Shown here piece after piece: positions 6,933-16,127 of a stretch of DNA of 59,532 nt. A model generated the notes under the pieces. That model worked only from the letters and a program-made list of their open reading frames with translations. It searched no databases and was not told the origin of the DNA. A program made the position numbers and the translations under genes. The DNA is from a gamma proteobacterium symbiont of Taylorina sp. (lineage in GTDB: Bacteria > Pseudomonadota > Gammaproteobacteria > GRL18): contig JAHXIV010000064.1 of the NCBI GenBank assembly GCA_025655455.1, positions 1 through 59,532 of the forward strand. Direction: 5' to 3'. Every line of letters begins with the position of its first letter. Position 1 is the first letter of the stretch.

Positions 6933-8273
6933 ATGGCAAGACGACGACGCAGGGCGAAACTCCCCCAGGATCCTGTTCAGGTAACGATTGAATCAGTCAG
7001 TCATGATGGCAAAGGTGTTTGCCATGTGGATGATTTGACAGTGTTTGTGGATGGTGCTTTAGAAGGAGAGGAATTAACTTTCCTCTATACTAATAAGCGT
7101 AAGAATATTGCCGAAGCAAAAGTTCATGAAATTATTAAAGCTTCCCCTCATCGTGTCGAACCGCAATGTCCGCATTTTGATTTATGTGGAGGTTGTAGTT
7201 TGCAGCATCTGCAGGAAACACAGCAAATTGTTTTAAAACAAGGTGTTTTACTGGAAAACTTGAAGCGTATTGGAAAAACTGAACCTGAAATTATTTTAGA
7301 ACCCCTGACTGGTCCTCACTTTGCTTATCGTAAAAAAGCCCGCTTAGGGGTTCGATTTGTCATAAAAAAAGACAAGATGCTGGTGGGGTTCAGAGAAAAG
7401 CATAGTAACTTTTTAGCAGAACTGGAAAGCTGCAAGGTTTTGCATCCTGATATCGGTCTGCATTTAAGAGACTGGGCAGAATTATTGCTTAGTCTGACTA
7501 TTTATCAGAAGATTCCACAGATAGAAGTGGCTTATGGTGATGATCAGGGCGCTTTCATTATTCGCCATTTGGAGCCTTTTGCGGATGATGACAAACTGAA
7601 ACTGATTTGTTTTGCAGAAAAAATGAAACTGCAGATTTATCTACAACCTAAGGGGCCAGATAGTATTACTCGTCTTGCACCGGATGATGAGCATTTTATG
7701 CCTTTAAGTTATGCTCTGCCGGAATTTAATATTATTCATGAATTTCAGCCCACCGACTTCACTCAGGTTAATTCTGAAATTAATCAAAAGATGATCCATC
7801 TGGCGCTGGAATTATTGGATCCACAACCTGACGATAAGGTGTTGGATTTGTTTTGCGGGCTTGGTAATTTTACTTTGCCTCTGGCACGAAAAGTTGCCCA
7901 TGTTACGGGTGTGGAAGGTAGTTCTGATTTGGTCATTAGAGCAAAACAAAACGCACTTAAAAACGGTATTGGAAATGCCGATTTTTATGCGGCAGATTTA
8001 TTTGAAGATTTTTCTGCAATGAAATGGGCACAGCAAAAGTATGATCGTATCTTATTAGATCCTGCCCGCAGCGGGGCAAAAGAAATTGCTGAAATTATCC
8101 ACAAGTTTAATGCTCATTTAATAGTCTATGTTTCCTGTAACCCCTCAACATTAGCCAGAGATACAGAAATATTAGTGCATAAGCAAGGTTATAAGCTCGT
8201 AAAAGCAGGTGTCATGGATATGTTTCCCCATACTGCACATGTAGAATCAATTGCATTATTTGTAAAATCGTAA
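6933..8273 (+). CDS. rlmD: 23S rRNA (uracil-5-)-methyltransferase RlmD
   Basis: 446 residues, normal length. It methylates U1939 of 23S rRNA using SAM. Seen in order: an Arg/Lys-rich N terminus; a TRAM RNA-binding domain (about 10-70); an iron-sulphur cluster motif with Cys79, Cys85 and Cys88 (CPHFDLCGGC) and a fourth Cys in ESCKVLH; the SAM motif DLFCGLGNFTLPLA; LLDPARSGAKE; and the catalytic Cys402 in YVSCNPSTLARD. All key residues are present. It is transcribed alone; the next gene begins 61 bases later. RlmC and RlmD share the fold, but the TRAM domain and length favour RlmD. Confidence 0.92.
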   Translation: MARRRRRAKLPQDPVQVTIESVSHDGKGVCHVDDLTVFVDGALEGEELTFLYTNKRKNIAEAKVHEIIKASPHRVEPQCPHFDLCGGCSLQHLQETQQIVLKQGVLLENLKRIGKTEPEIILEPLTGPHFAYRKKARLGVRFVIKKDKMLVGFREKHSNFLAELESCKVLHPDIGLHLRDWAELLLSLTIYQKIPQIEVAYGDDQGAFIIRHLEPFADDDKLKLICFAEKMKLQIYLQPKGPDSITRLAPDDEHFMPLSYALPEFNIIHEFQPTDFTQVNSEINQKMIHLALELLDPQPDDKVLDLFCGLGNFTLPLARKVAHVTGVEGSSDLVIRAKQNALKNGIGNADFYAADLFEDFSAMKWAQQKYDRILLDPARSGAKEIAEIIHKFNAHLIVYVSCNPSTLARDTEILVHKQGYKLVKAGVMDMFPHTAHVESIALFVKS

Positions 8274-8334
8274 CATCTTAAAAGTCCATCATACATATGG
8301 AAAAACCTTATAAAAACTGGTAGCTTCGATTGAT

Positions 8335-9855
8335 ATGATAAAACGGAATCTTTCGCTCTTTATTTCTTTTTTAATCGTTTTTTTGCTAATTTCCTGTGTT
8401 AAAGAAATGAATGGGAATGAGCAGCAATCGACAATTCGCTTTGGTATTATCTCTGCTCCTGTAACATTGAATCCTCTTTTTGCAACGGATGCCGTTTCAG
8501 GTCGAATTAATCGTTTAATTTATCAGCAGCTCATTCAATTCGGTGATGATAATCTGCCTGTTCCGGGACTGGCAAAATGGCAGCAGATCAATACCCGGCA
8601 TTATCGTTTTACCTTATTGAAAAAAAACTATTTCCATCATGGTAAACTTCTGACTCCCTATGATATTAAAGCAACTTATAATGCTGTACTGAATAAAGAT
8701 AATGCATCACCTCATCTAAATTCTTTAAAACATATAGAACATATTGAAATAATTGATGATTTAACTATTGATTTTTATTTGAGTCGTGCTGATCCACTGT
8801 TTCCTGCTTTTTTGGTTATTGGTATTATGCCTGAAGATTTGCTGAAAACAGGCCATCGATTTAATCATCACCCCATAGGCAGTGGTGATTTTAAGTTTTC
8901 TCACAGACCCTTTGATGGACAGTTATTTTTAAAAAGAAAAAGTGATCAGCAACTCTTCGAATTTTTAAAAGTAAAAGATCCCACTGTTCGGGTGTTAAAA
9001 TTATTACGTGGTGAGCTGGATTTAATACAAAATAATTTACCGCCTGAACATATTCGTTATTTAAAGAAACAGGATAAAATTAAATTTCTGACACAAAAGG
9101 GCTCCAATTATAGTTATCTGGGATTTAATCTACAGGATGAAGTAACAGGACAGATCAAATTAAGAAAGGCAATTGCTCATGCTCTGGATAGAGACAAAAT
9201 TATTCAATATGCCCTGGGCAATGCAGCGGTAAAAGCCAGTAGTTTTTTCCCTCCCTATCATTGGGCAGGACTGGCAATGGATAATTATCACTATAATCTT
9301 GTTGATGCTCAAATTCTAATGAGAGAACTGGGCTATTCTAAATATAAACGTTTAAAGCTGAGCTATAAGACCTCCAGCGATCCCTTCCGTATTCGTATTG
9401 CCACAATTATTCAAAGTCAATTAAAAGCAATTTTTATTGATGTGGAAATTAAAAGTTTTGATTGGGGAACTTTTTATGGTGATATTAAACAAGGTAAATT
9501 TCAGCTTTATAGTCTGACCTGGGTTGGTATTAGAACACCTGATATCTTTCGCTATGTTTTTCATAGTGCATCATTACCTCCGGCAGGTGCAAACCGGGGC
9601 AGGCTGGATAATAAACAGATTGATCAATTGATTGAAATTGCTGAGCAGGAACCACTGATAATAGAGCAGGCAAAATATTATCAGCAATTACAAGAAGAAC
9701 TGGATCAATTATTACCCTATGTTTCCTTATGGTATGAAGATAATATCGTTTTCTATAGTCAAAATCTCATTATGCAGGGGCAGGGCTATCAAGTCTCTGC
9801 TGACGGTAATTATGATGGTTTACACTTTGTCACTAAGCCTTCTGTTTTACTTTAG
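8335..9855 (+). CDS. Peptide ABC transporter substrate-binding lipoprotein
   Basis: 506 residues of the SBP_bac_5 family (DppA/OppA/MppA type). The N terminus has a lipoprotein signal with lipobox LLISC, so the protein is anchored in the periplasm by a lipid. Family patterns include TLNPLFATDAVSGRI near the start, RKAIAHALDRDKII and ASSFFPPYHW in the middle. It delivers short peptides to the two permeases encoded at 11684 and 12636. The specific ligand cannot be read from the sequence; the neighbouring nagZ and L,D-transpeptidase make cell-wall peptides plausible. Its end overlaps the convergent gene by 23 bases. Confidence 0.85.
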   Translation: MIKRNLSLFISFLIVFLLISCVKEMNGNEQQSTIRFGIISAPVTLNPLFATDAVSGRINRLIYQQLIQFGDDNLPVPGLAKWQQINTRHYRFTLLKKNYFHHGKLLTPYDIKATYNAVLNKDNASPHLNSLKHIEHIEIIDDLTIDFYLSRADPLFPAFLVIGIMPEDLLKTGHRFNHHPIGSGDFKFSHRPFDGQLFLKRKSDQQLFEFLKVKDPTVRVLKLLRGELDLIQNNLPPEHIRYLKKQDKIKFLTQKGSNYSYLGFNLQDEVTGQIKLRKAIAHALDRDKIIQYALGNAAVKASSFFPPYHWAGLAMDNYHYNLVDAQILMRELGYSKYKRLKLSYKTSSDPFRIRIATIIQSQLKAIFIDVEIKSFDWGTFYGDIKQGKFQLYSLTWVGIRTPDIFRYVFHSASLPPAGANRGRLDNKQIDQLIEIAEQEPLIIEQAKYYQQLQEELDQLLPYVSLWYEDNIVFYSQNLIMQGQGYQVSADGNYDGLHFVTKPSVLL

Positions 9856-11002
9856 GCAATAGACGAATTACTATACGGCGATTTTTAGCTCTTGTTGGTG
9901 CTTTATTGCCTTTTTCAAGTGGCTGGTATTGGCTGGCTCCAACTAATATCATGCGTTGAGGTGCTATTTTTTCGGCATGTTGCAGATAGCGTATAACTGC
10001 TGCTGATCTAAAAGCAGATAATTCCCAGTTTGAGAGAATAATATCATGTCCACCGGATCGAACAGGAATTGTATCAGTGTGTCCGATTATTTGAATTTTT
10101 CTACTGGGAAATTGCTGCAGCAGGCTGGCGATTTTCTGTAGAATGTGACTGCCGTTCTTTATAATCTGTACTTCACCTTTGCGAAACATTTGAGTGTTGT
10201 TGATATTGATTTCAATTATCCCGTCTGTTAGATAAGCAATATTAATTTGATTATCTGTAATTTGCTGACTCAGTTTATTTTTTATTTGCTCAATTGCTTC
10301 ACTTTCTTCTTTGCTGATGGTTAATTGATTATTTTGTACGGGACTAAGTGCTGTGATTTCTTTTACATTATTCGATTTTTCCTTTCCTATTATACTGCCA
10401 AAATGTTGCTGACTGGCTTGCAGCTGAGTCATTTGAGTGGACAAATTGTTTATTTGCTGACTGAGTTTATCGATTTGTTCATCGTTGATTGAATGCTGAA
10501 GTGAATTGTTTTCTTTTATTAATAAGCTTGTTTCCAGCAATTTCTTTTCAGTTAATGTTATTTTTGTCTGACATAGATTGATCTCATCAGTCATTTTTTT
10601 GACAATGGTATCAATATTATTTTCTTTAGATTTAAGTGCTGAATTCAGATTATTATTTAATGCTTTACATAAACTAAGTTCTTTATCTTTTTGTTTTATA
10701 ACTTTTAAATTTTCTTTAGTTTGTTTGATTTTTCTTTGCTGCTTTTCAATTTGACTTTTTAATTGATAATTTTTGTTCTGGCTTTCTTGTACTTTATTCC
10801 ATGATTCATATAACTCATCTGTTTTTTGGCTATACTGTCGTTGAATTCTCTGCTTTTGCTTTTGTGATTTTTTAAGTTCAGTATTAACCTGCAGGTAATA
10901 ATAACTCCCCGTCATACAGACTAAAAATAATATCAGGCTGATTATCCAGGGGAATATGCTGCATTGAGATGACTGATAACTGGTATCATTATATGAATTC
11001 AT
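9833..11002 (-). CDS. OmpA/MotB-domain envelope protein with long coiled coil
   Basis: 389 residues. One transmembrane helix at about 18-38 (WIISLILFLVCMTGSYYYL), then a Gln/Lys-rich coiled coil to about 230, then a peptidoglycan-binding OmpA-C domain (IQIIGHTDTIP about 305, then AFRSAAVIRYL and NRRIVIRL). It should span from the inner membrane to the cell wall like MotB or the TolR/Pal class, but it lacks the MotB proton-channel Asp motif near the helix and no motA lies nearby, so it is not a flagellar stator. Related stand-alone proteins occur near envelope genes. It is convergent with the binding protein gene. Confidence 0.75.
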   Translation of the reverse strand: MNSYNDTSYQSSQCSIFPWIISLILFLVCMTGSYYYLQVNTELKKSQKQKQRIQRQYSQKTDELYESWNKVQESQNKNYQLKSQIEKQQRKIKQTKENLKVIKQKDKELSLCKALNNNLNSALKSKENNIDTIVKKMTDEINLCQTKITLTEKKLLETSLLIKENNSLQHSINDEQIDKLSQQINNLSTQMTQLQASQQHFGSIIGKEKSNNVKEITALSPVQNNQLTISKEESEAIEQIKNKLSQQITDNQINIAYLTDGIIEININNTQMFRKGEVQIIKNGSHILQKIASLLQQFPSRKIQIIGHTDTIPVRSGGHDIILSNWELSAFRSAAVIRYLQHAEKIAPQRMILVGASQYQPLEKGNKAPTRAKNRRIVIRLLPKVKQKA

Positions 11003-11181
11003 AGTATTAAACTTATTTTAATTGAAATAGCCACTATATCTATGCAAAGATAATACCATCTACAGATTTTTCAGCTTGATGGATTATTGCAATAGAAATG
11101 TCTATTATAAGTGAAATTCAGGCTATATAGAGGATTTGCTATATCAAACACTATGATATTAATGCTTTAAAAAAACATTAT

Positions 11182-11652
11182 ATTAATATTTCCCTGTGTG
11201 AGCAGCGTTTACAATTAATTGACAATAAAAAAATTCTTTTTGAGGCTGACATCTCAACTGCAAAAAATGGTGCGGGTGAGCAGTCCGGTAGTGAATGTAC
11301 ACCGCGAGGCTGGCATATTGTCAGAGCCAAAATTGGTGCAGATTGTCCTGAAAATACGGTCTTTATTGCGCGCAGGCCAAGCGGTGAAATTTATTCTGAA
11401 CAATTACATAAGACATATCCACATCGTGACTGGATATTAAGCCGAATCCTCTGGTTGAGCGGTCTGCAGGTCGGATTTAATCGCTTAGGAGAACAGGATA
11501 CTATGCGGCGCTATATCTATATACATGGTTGTCCTGACAACACAGTGATGGGTATTGCTGATTCTCATGGCTGCATAAGAATGCGCAATGCGCAATTAAT
11601 AAAATTATTTGATTATGTTGAAGCGGGTATTCCTGTATTCCTTTATGAATAA
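11182..11652 (+). CDS. L,D-transpeptidase (YkuD family), start codon unclear
   Basis: One continuous frame of about 156 codons, from ISLCEQRLQLIDNKKILFEA through NGAGEQSGSECTPRGWH and IYIHGCPDNTVMG to the catalytic SHGCIRMRN (Cys about 129). It is the compact periplasmic L,D-transpeptidase type that cross-links peptidoglycan or attaches lipoproteins. No ATG, GTG or TTG exists in frame before conserved sequence; the frame opens after a TAG at about 11133 and the best starts are ATT codons at 11182 or 11188. An ATG-bearing frame (11155) is one base out of register, with a T/A homopolymer between, so a one-base loss of the start is likely. No signal peptide is seen. Confidence 0.7.
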   Translation: MNISLCEQRLQLIDNKKILFEADISTAKNGAGEQSGSECTPRGWHIVRAKIGADCPENTVFIARRPSGEIYSEQLHKTYPHRDWILSRILWLSGLQVGFNRLGEQDTMRRYIYIHGCPDNTVMGIADSHGCIRMRNAQLIKLFDYVEAGIPVFLYE

Positions 11653-11683
11653 AAGCCTATGAATAAATTTTTTATATTGCCAT

Positions 11684-12616
11684 ATGTTTAACTATATTAT
11701 CTCACGTCTTTTCAGTGCTGTTATTGTCATTCTGGGTGTGGTTTTTATTGTTTTTATGCTCATTCATATGGTGCCGGGCGATCCAATTGAAGTGATGCTG
11801 GGGGAATCCGCGACTGCTGCTGACAGAGAACTACTGAGGCAATCATTAGGGCTTGATCAATCTCTGATACAACAATTTTATCAATTTCTACAGGGATTGT
11901 TCCATTTCGACCTGGGTCATTCTCTGCACTCAAAAAAACCGGTTACAGAGCTGATTTCGGCTCGAATTGGACCTACTATTGAATTGACACTGGCTTCACT
12001 GCTGGTTGCTTTTCTTATGGCTTTTCCTTTGGGAATTATTGCCGCTTTGAAAAAAGACAGTTTTACAGATACTGCAGCAATGACTTTTTCTTTAATGGGT
12101 ATTGCTATCCCCAATTTTCTTATGGGGCCTTTATTAATTTTATTATTTTCAGTGTCGCTTGGCTGGTTTCCAGTGAGCGGACGAAGTGATTTAAGTTCTC
12201 TTGTTCTGCCTGCTTTAACTTTGGGTACTGCCCTGGCGGCAATTTTATCACGTATGATCCGTTCTTCATTATTAGAAATATTGCATGAAGATTATATTCG
12301 TACTGCAAAAGCAAAAGGTTTGAGCCGTTTTCGTATTATCACTAAACATGCTTTAAGAAATGCATTATTACCGGTTATCACGCTTATTGGTTTGCAAATA
12401 GGAGCATTATTGGCAGGAGCTGTGATTACGGAAATGGTTTTCTCATGGCCGGGATTGGGTCAATTGACTATAGAATCTATTCAAAAAAGAGACTATCCTG
12501 TGGTACAAGCCTGTATCCTGCTCATCAGTACAACGTATGTTGTTATTAATACATTAACTGATATTGCTTATGCGATGCTTGATCCAAGAATTCGCCTGTC
12601 TACGAAGATTGGGTAA
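11684..12616 (+). CDS. dppB: Peptide ABC transporter permease (DppB-like)
   Basis: 310 residues with six predicted membrane spans. The N terminus MFNYIISRLFSAVIVILGVV and the MVPGDP motif are typical of the DppB/OppB half, and the cytoplasmic loop EDYIRTAKAKGLS is the EAA motif that contacts the ATPase. It forms the inner-membrane channel with the next gene. The binding protein is encoded upstream at 8335, but no ATPase genes (dppD/dppF) lie in this window. It starts 31 bases after the L,D-transpeptidase. Confidence 0.9.
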   Translation: MFNYIISRLFSAVIVILGVVFIVFMLIHMVPGDPIEVMLGESATAADRELLRQSLGLDQSLIQQFYQFLQGLFHFDLGHSLHSKKPVTELISARIGPTIELTLASLLVAFLMAFPLGIIAALKKDSFTDTAAMTFSLMGIAIPNFLMGPLLILLFSVSLGWFPVSGRSDLSSLVLPALTLGTALAAILSRMIRSSLLEILHEDYIRTAKAKGLSRFRIITKHALRNALLPVITLIGLQIGALLAGAVITEMVFSWPGLGQLTIESIQKRDYPVVQACILLISTTYVVINTLTDIAYAMLDPRIRLSTKIG

Positions 12617-12635
12617 TGGAAAAACTACCTGTACT

Positions 12636-13427
12636 ATGAAAATTTATTTCCCTTTAAGCATACTGATGCTCTGGTTATTAATGATATTACTGGCTCCTTT
12701 GCTTAATCTACAGCCTAATGAAATCATGCTGGAGAAAATATTACATACGGGTGATCAGCAAAGCATATTTGGTTATGATGATTTAGGTCGCCCTTTATTT
12801 GATCGTTTACTAATTGGTGCCTATACTTCTTTTGTGGTTGCCTTTGGTGTAATTTTTGTTTCATTGATTGTCGGTACCAGTATTGGCGTGATAAGTGCCT
12901 ATGTCGGTGGTCGCTGGGATCATCTGGTGGTACGTATTATCGATATATTTATGGCATTTCCGGGAATTCTTTTAGCCATTGCATTAGCAGGATTAATGGG
13001 GCCGGGTATTAGCAATGTTATTATTGCACTCAGTGTTGTGAGTTGGGTGGGCTATGCACGATTATCCAGAGCTCAGGTGATGACTATTAAGCAGCGGGAA
13101 CATGTACAGGCAGCACAGGCTCTGGGCGCCTCTCACTGGCGTATTATGTTCTATCATATTTTACCCCTGATTGTGGCACCATTATTAATTGAATTTACTT
13201 TTGGTATTGCCAGTATCATTATAGCAGAAGCAGGTTTGTCTTTTTTAGGTCTGGGTGTACAAGCGCCGCAGGCTTCCTGGGGAAGCATGATTAGAGATGG
13301 GAGCCAATATTTATTGATGGCACCACATATGGTGTTAGTTCCGGGTATTACATTGATGATGGTGGTTTTATCCATTAATATGCTCGGTGATGCAGTACGT
13401 GATAAACTGGATGTGAAAACTCCTTAA
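12636..13427 (+). CDS. dppC: Peptide ABC transporter permease (DppC-like)
   Basis: 263 residues. I use ATG 12636 because the protein then starts with its first membrane helix (MKIYFPLSILMLWLL); a longer frame reaches back into dppB without family support. Motifs: GYDDLGRPLFDRLLIGA after the first helix and the ATPase-contact loop REHVQAAQALGAS. It pairs with the DppB-like protein 19 bases upstream to import peptides. The N-terminal region is shorter than in E. coli DppC. Confidence 0.88.
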   Translation: MKIYFPLSILMLWLLMILLAPLLNLQPNEIMLEKILHTGDQQSIFGYDDLGRPLFDRLLIGAYTSFVVAFGVIFVSLIVGTSIGVISAYVGGRWDHLVVRIIDIFMAFPGILLAIALAGLMGPGISNVIIALSVVSWVGYARLSRAQVMTIKQREHVQAAQALGASHWRIMFYHILPLIVAPLLIEFTFGIASIIIAEAGLSFLGLGVQAPQASWGSMIRDGSQYLLMAPHMVLVPGITLMMVVLSINMLGDAVRDKLDVKTP

Positions 13428-13453
13428 CAAAATTTCTTAAGGCAGAGAAAAAT

Positions 13454-14518
13454 ATGACATTAGGTCCGGTTATGGTTGATATTGCAGGTCAGGAGTTGAC
13501 TGCAGATGATAGACATTTACTATCTCATCCTGCTGTGGGTGGTGTTATCTTATTTAGTCGTAATTATCATTCTCTGGATCAATTAGAAAAACTGGTTCAA
13601 TCTATTCAGTTGATAAAGTCACCGCGTTTATTGATTGCAGTTGATCAGGAAGGCGGGCGGGTACAGCGTTTTAAAGATGGCTTTACAATTTTACCTGCTA
13701 TGCGTTGTTTTGGTGAAGTTTATGATAGTGATCATAAACTGGCATTGGATCTGGCACAACAATGTGGCTGGCTGATGGCCAGTGAGATTCGTTCTGCAGG
13801 GATTGATATCAGCTTTGCCCCTGTACTGGATATTGATAAAGGAATCAGTAGCGTGATAGGGGACAGGGCATTTCATCATGATCCTTTTGTGGTAGGAAAA
13901 ATTGCTCAGGCATTTGTTAAAGGGATGGATGAAGCGGGAATGCAGGCAACAGGAAAACATTTCCCCGGTCATGGTTCTATTGCTGCAGATTCACATATTG
14001 CCATGCCGATTGATGAACGTTCAATGGTGGATATTGAGATGAACGATCTCAGACCCTTTCAATTTATGATAGAAGCAGGGCTTAATGCCCTGATGATGGC
14101 TCATGTAATCTATTCACGGGTTGATTCTCAACCCGCCGGTTTTTCCAGTTTCTGGATGAAAACTATGTTACGCGATAAAATGCACTTTCAGGGTGCTATT
14201 TTTAGTGATGATTTGAGTATGGAAGGGGCGGTAATAGCTGGCAGCTATATACAACGAGCCAAAATTTCACTGGATTGTGGTTGCGATATGGTTTTAGTCT
14301 GTAATAATCGTGCAGCGGCATGGGAGGTGGTTCACAGTCTTGAATCCTATGCTGATCCGGCTTCCAGTTTACGTTTGGCACATTTGCATGGCAAACAAAT
14401 GCTTACCCGGGAGACTCTGGTGAATGAACCGCGTTGGAAAGAAGCAAAAAAAATATTAGATAAATATGTAGAAGAACCTTCATTGAATTTATTGGATCCA
14501 ATTAATTATCATCATTAA
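13454..14518 (+). CDS. nagZ: Beta-N-acetylhexosaminidase NagZ
   Basis: 354 residues, GH3 family, cytoplasmic. It removes GlcNAc from 1,6-anhydro-MurNAc peptides during cell-wall recycling. Family marks: GVILFSRNY, DQEGGRVQR, the KHFPGHG motif with the acid/base His near residue 175, and FSDDLSMEGA carrying the catalytic Asp. No signal peptide, as expected. It starts 26 bases after dppC in the same direction, so it is probably co-transcribed. The nagZ-hpt-MTI phosphorylase order continues downstream, as in pseudomonads. Confidence 0.93.
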   Translation: MTLGPVMVDIAGQELTADDRHLLSHPAVGGVILFSRNYHSLDQLEKLVQSIQLIKSPRLLIAVDQEGGRVQRFKDGFTILPAMRCFGEVYDSDHKLALDLAQQCGWLMASEIRSAGIDISFAPVLDIDKGISSVIGDRAFHHDPFVVGKIAQAFVKGMDEAGMQATGKHFPGHGSIAADSHIAMPIDERSMVDIEMNDLRPFQFMIEAGLNALMMAHVIYSRVDSQPAGFSSFWMKTMLRDKMHFQGAIFSDDLSMEGAVIAGSYIQRAKISLDCGCDMVLVCNNRAAAWEVVHSLESYADPASSLRLAHLHGKQMLTRETLVNEPRWKEAKKILDKYVEEPSLNLLDPINYHH

Positions 14519-14559
14519 TTTTATAAGTTTGTCCGGATTAGGAGGAATAAAGGAAAGTT

Positions 14560-15678
14560 ATGGAATCTGAGTTAAAACAACTATTATTACAAATGGATTT
14601 TTTACGCGGTGACGGGCTTTGGGTTACCGAGGCTTTTTTGATTATTCTGATCGCTTTATTGTTTGATTTTTTTCAAAAAAGAGTCTTAAAAAAACTGCAG
14701 GCCAGATTTGAGAGAACAAAAAATCCCTGGGATGAAGCATTCCTGGATTCTGTAGCAAAACCTGTTTCTTATTTTATCTGGCTTTGGGGGATTACAATTG
14801 CCGCTAACGTGATTGGTGATGCAAATAATATCAGTCTTTATAATGGTATGGTTAATGTTGCTCGTCAGGTGGGTATTATCCTGATTTTAACCTGGTTTGT
14901 GCTACGTCTTGTTATCCGCATTGAAAAAAATATTATTAAAATTGGTTGCTCAAAAGAAGCTGACTATGATGTGACAACGGTTCATGCAGTGGCTAAATTA
15001 ATTCGCGTGTCTATCTTTATTACCGGTTTTTTGGTGATGCTGCAGGAACTTGGGGTGAGTGTTTCGGGTGTGCTGGCTTTTGGTGGTATTGGTGGTATTG
15101 CGATTGGTTTTGCGGCCAAGGATTTACTCTCTAATTTTTTTGGCGGGCTGATGATTTATATGGATCGTCCCTTTGCAGTGGGTGAATGGATACGCTCTCC
15201 AGATAGAGACATTGAAGGGACAGTTGAAAATATTGGCTGGCGCTTAACGATGATTCGAACTTTTGACAAACGACCACTTTATGTTCCCAATGCAGCTTTT
15301 GCTAGTATAGCAGTAGAAAATCCTTCCCGTATGAGTCATCGCCGTATCAAAGAAACTATTGGTATACGTTATGATGATATTGATAAGCTGGAAGTGATTC
15401 TGGAGGATATTCGCAATATGTTGCTATCTCATGATGAGATTGATACAGCACAGACTTTGATGGTTAATTTTAATCAATTTGCACCATCATCATTGGATTT
15501 CTTTATCTATACCTTTACTAAAACAACCAATTGGGTGAAATATCATCAGATAAAACAGGATGTTTTATTTCAAATTATGAAGATTGTTGAGATGCATGGT
15601 GCAGAAGTTGCGTTCCCAACCTCAACTTTACACCTGAACGGGAATATTACACAACTTCCTGAAAAGTCTGTTGTGTAG
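14560..15678 (+). CDS. MscS-family mechanosensitive channel
   Basis: 372 residues. Four to five membrane helices, the last being the glycine/alanine-rich pore helix (VLAFGGIGGIAIGFAAKDLL), then the MscS beta domain (GEWIRSPDRDIEGTVENIGW, then KRPLYVPNAAF) and a C-terminal alpha/beta domain. The extra N-terminal helices compared with the 286-residue MscS make it closer to YnaI/YbdG-type channels. It releases solutes during osmotic down-shock. A good AGGAGG lies about 14 bases before the start; the distance is longer than usual. Confidence 0.88.
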   Translation: MESELKQLLLQMDFLRGDGLWVTEAFLIILIALLFDFFQKRVLKKLQARFERTKNPWDEAFLDSVAKPVSYFIWLWGITIAANVIGDANNISLYNGMVNVARQVGIILILTWFVLRLVIRIEKNIIKIGCSKEADYDVTTVHAVAKLIRVSIFITGFLVMLQELGVSVSGVLAFGGIGGIAIGFAAKDLLSNFFGGLMIYMDRPFAVGEWIRSPDRDIEGTVENIGWRLTMIRTFDKRPLYVPNAAFASIAVENPSRMSHRRIKETIGIRYDDIDKLEVILEDIRNMLLSHDEIDTAQTLMVNFNQFAPSSLDFFIYTFTKTTNWVKYHQIKQDVLFQIMKIVEMHGAEVAFPTSTLHLNGNITQLPEKSVV

Positions 15679-15731
15679 AGGTGATTCATCCAGTTGATGC
15701 GAACAATTTTTAAAGACTAGAGGATATTATT

Positions 15732-16100
15732 ATGGCAGATAAACTACTCATTATCATGGTCAATACCGATCCTAATAATAGTGCAGAATTAGGAGCTCCC
15801 TTTTTTCAGGCAACGGTAGCCGCTGCTATGGAGTATGATGTTGAAGTAATCTTAACCGGGCGTTCTGGTGAAATGGCTATTAGAGGCGTTGCTGAAAAGC
15901 TTTTTATCAAACCTGATAGTAAAAAAACGGTGTATGATATTATACGTGAAGCCTATGAAGCCGGGGTTAAGTTTAAAGTCTGTACGCCTACTTTAGAACT
16001 ATGGGGTGATGACTTGATTCCTGAAGTTACTGAAACTATTGGCGGTGCTTATGTCATCTCTGAAGCCATGGATGATAATACCGTTACCTTTACCTATTGA
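15732..16100 (+). CDS. DsrE/DsrF-like family protein
   Basis: 122 residues, single alpha/beta domain. The start MADKLLIIMVNTDPNN and a conserved Cys in KVCTPTLELWG (about residue 82) fit DsrE/DsrF-like proteins, which handle sulfane sulphur or act in small-molecule sensing. There is no TusBCD or dsr context here: neighbours are a mechanosensitive channel and purine salvage genes. Its exact role is unknown. Spacing (27 bases to hpt) suggests an operon with the two genes downstream. Confidence 0.7.
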   Translation: MADKLLIIMVNTDPNNSAELGAPFFQATVAAAMEYDVEVILTGRSGEMAIRGVAEKLFIKPDSKKTVYDIIREAYEAGVKFKVCTPTLELWGDDLIPEVTETIGGAYVISEAMDDNTVTFTY

Positions 16101-16127
16101 ATTGTTAGAATTAAGAAATAAGAAAAT

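Noticed and set aside
9833..11002. Flagellar stator MotB
   Set aside because: No motA beside it, no proton-channel Asp motif near the membrane helix, and a long coiled coil unlike MotB.
11219..11440. Apparent separate short ORF before the L,D-transpeptidase C-terminal part
   Set aside because: It is out of frame. The conserved transpeptidase frame runs unbroken from about 11182 to 11652, so there is one gene and no internal frameshift.
12564..12635. Extended N terminus of the DppC-like permease inside dppB
   Set aside because: The extra residues are polar and unlike the family; the membrane helix begins right after ATG 12636.
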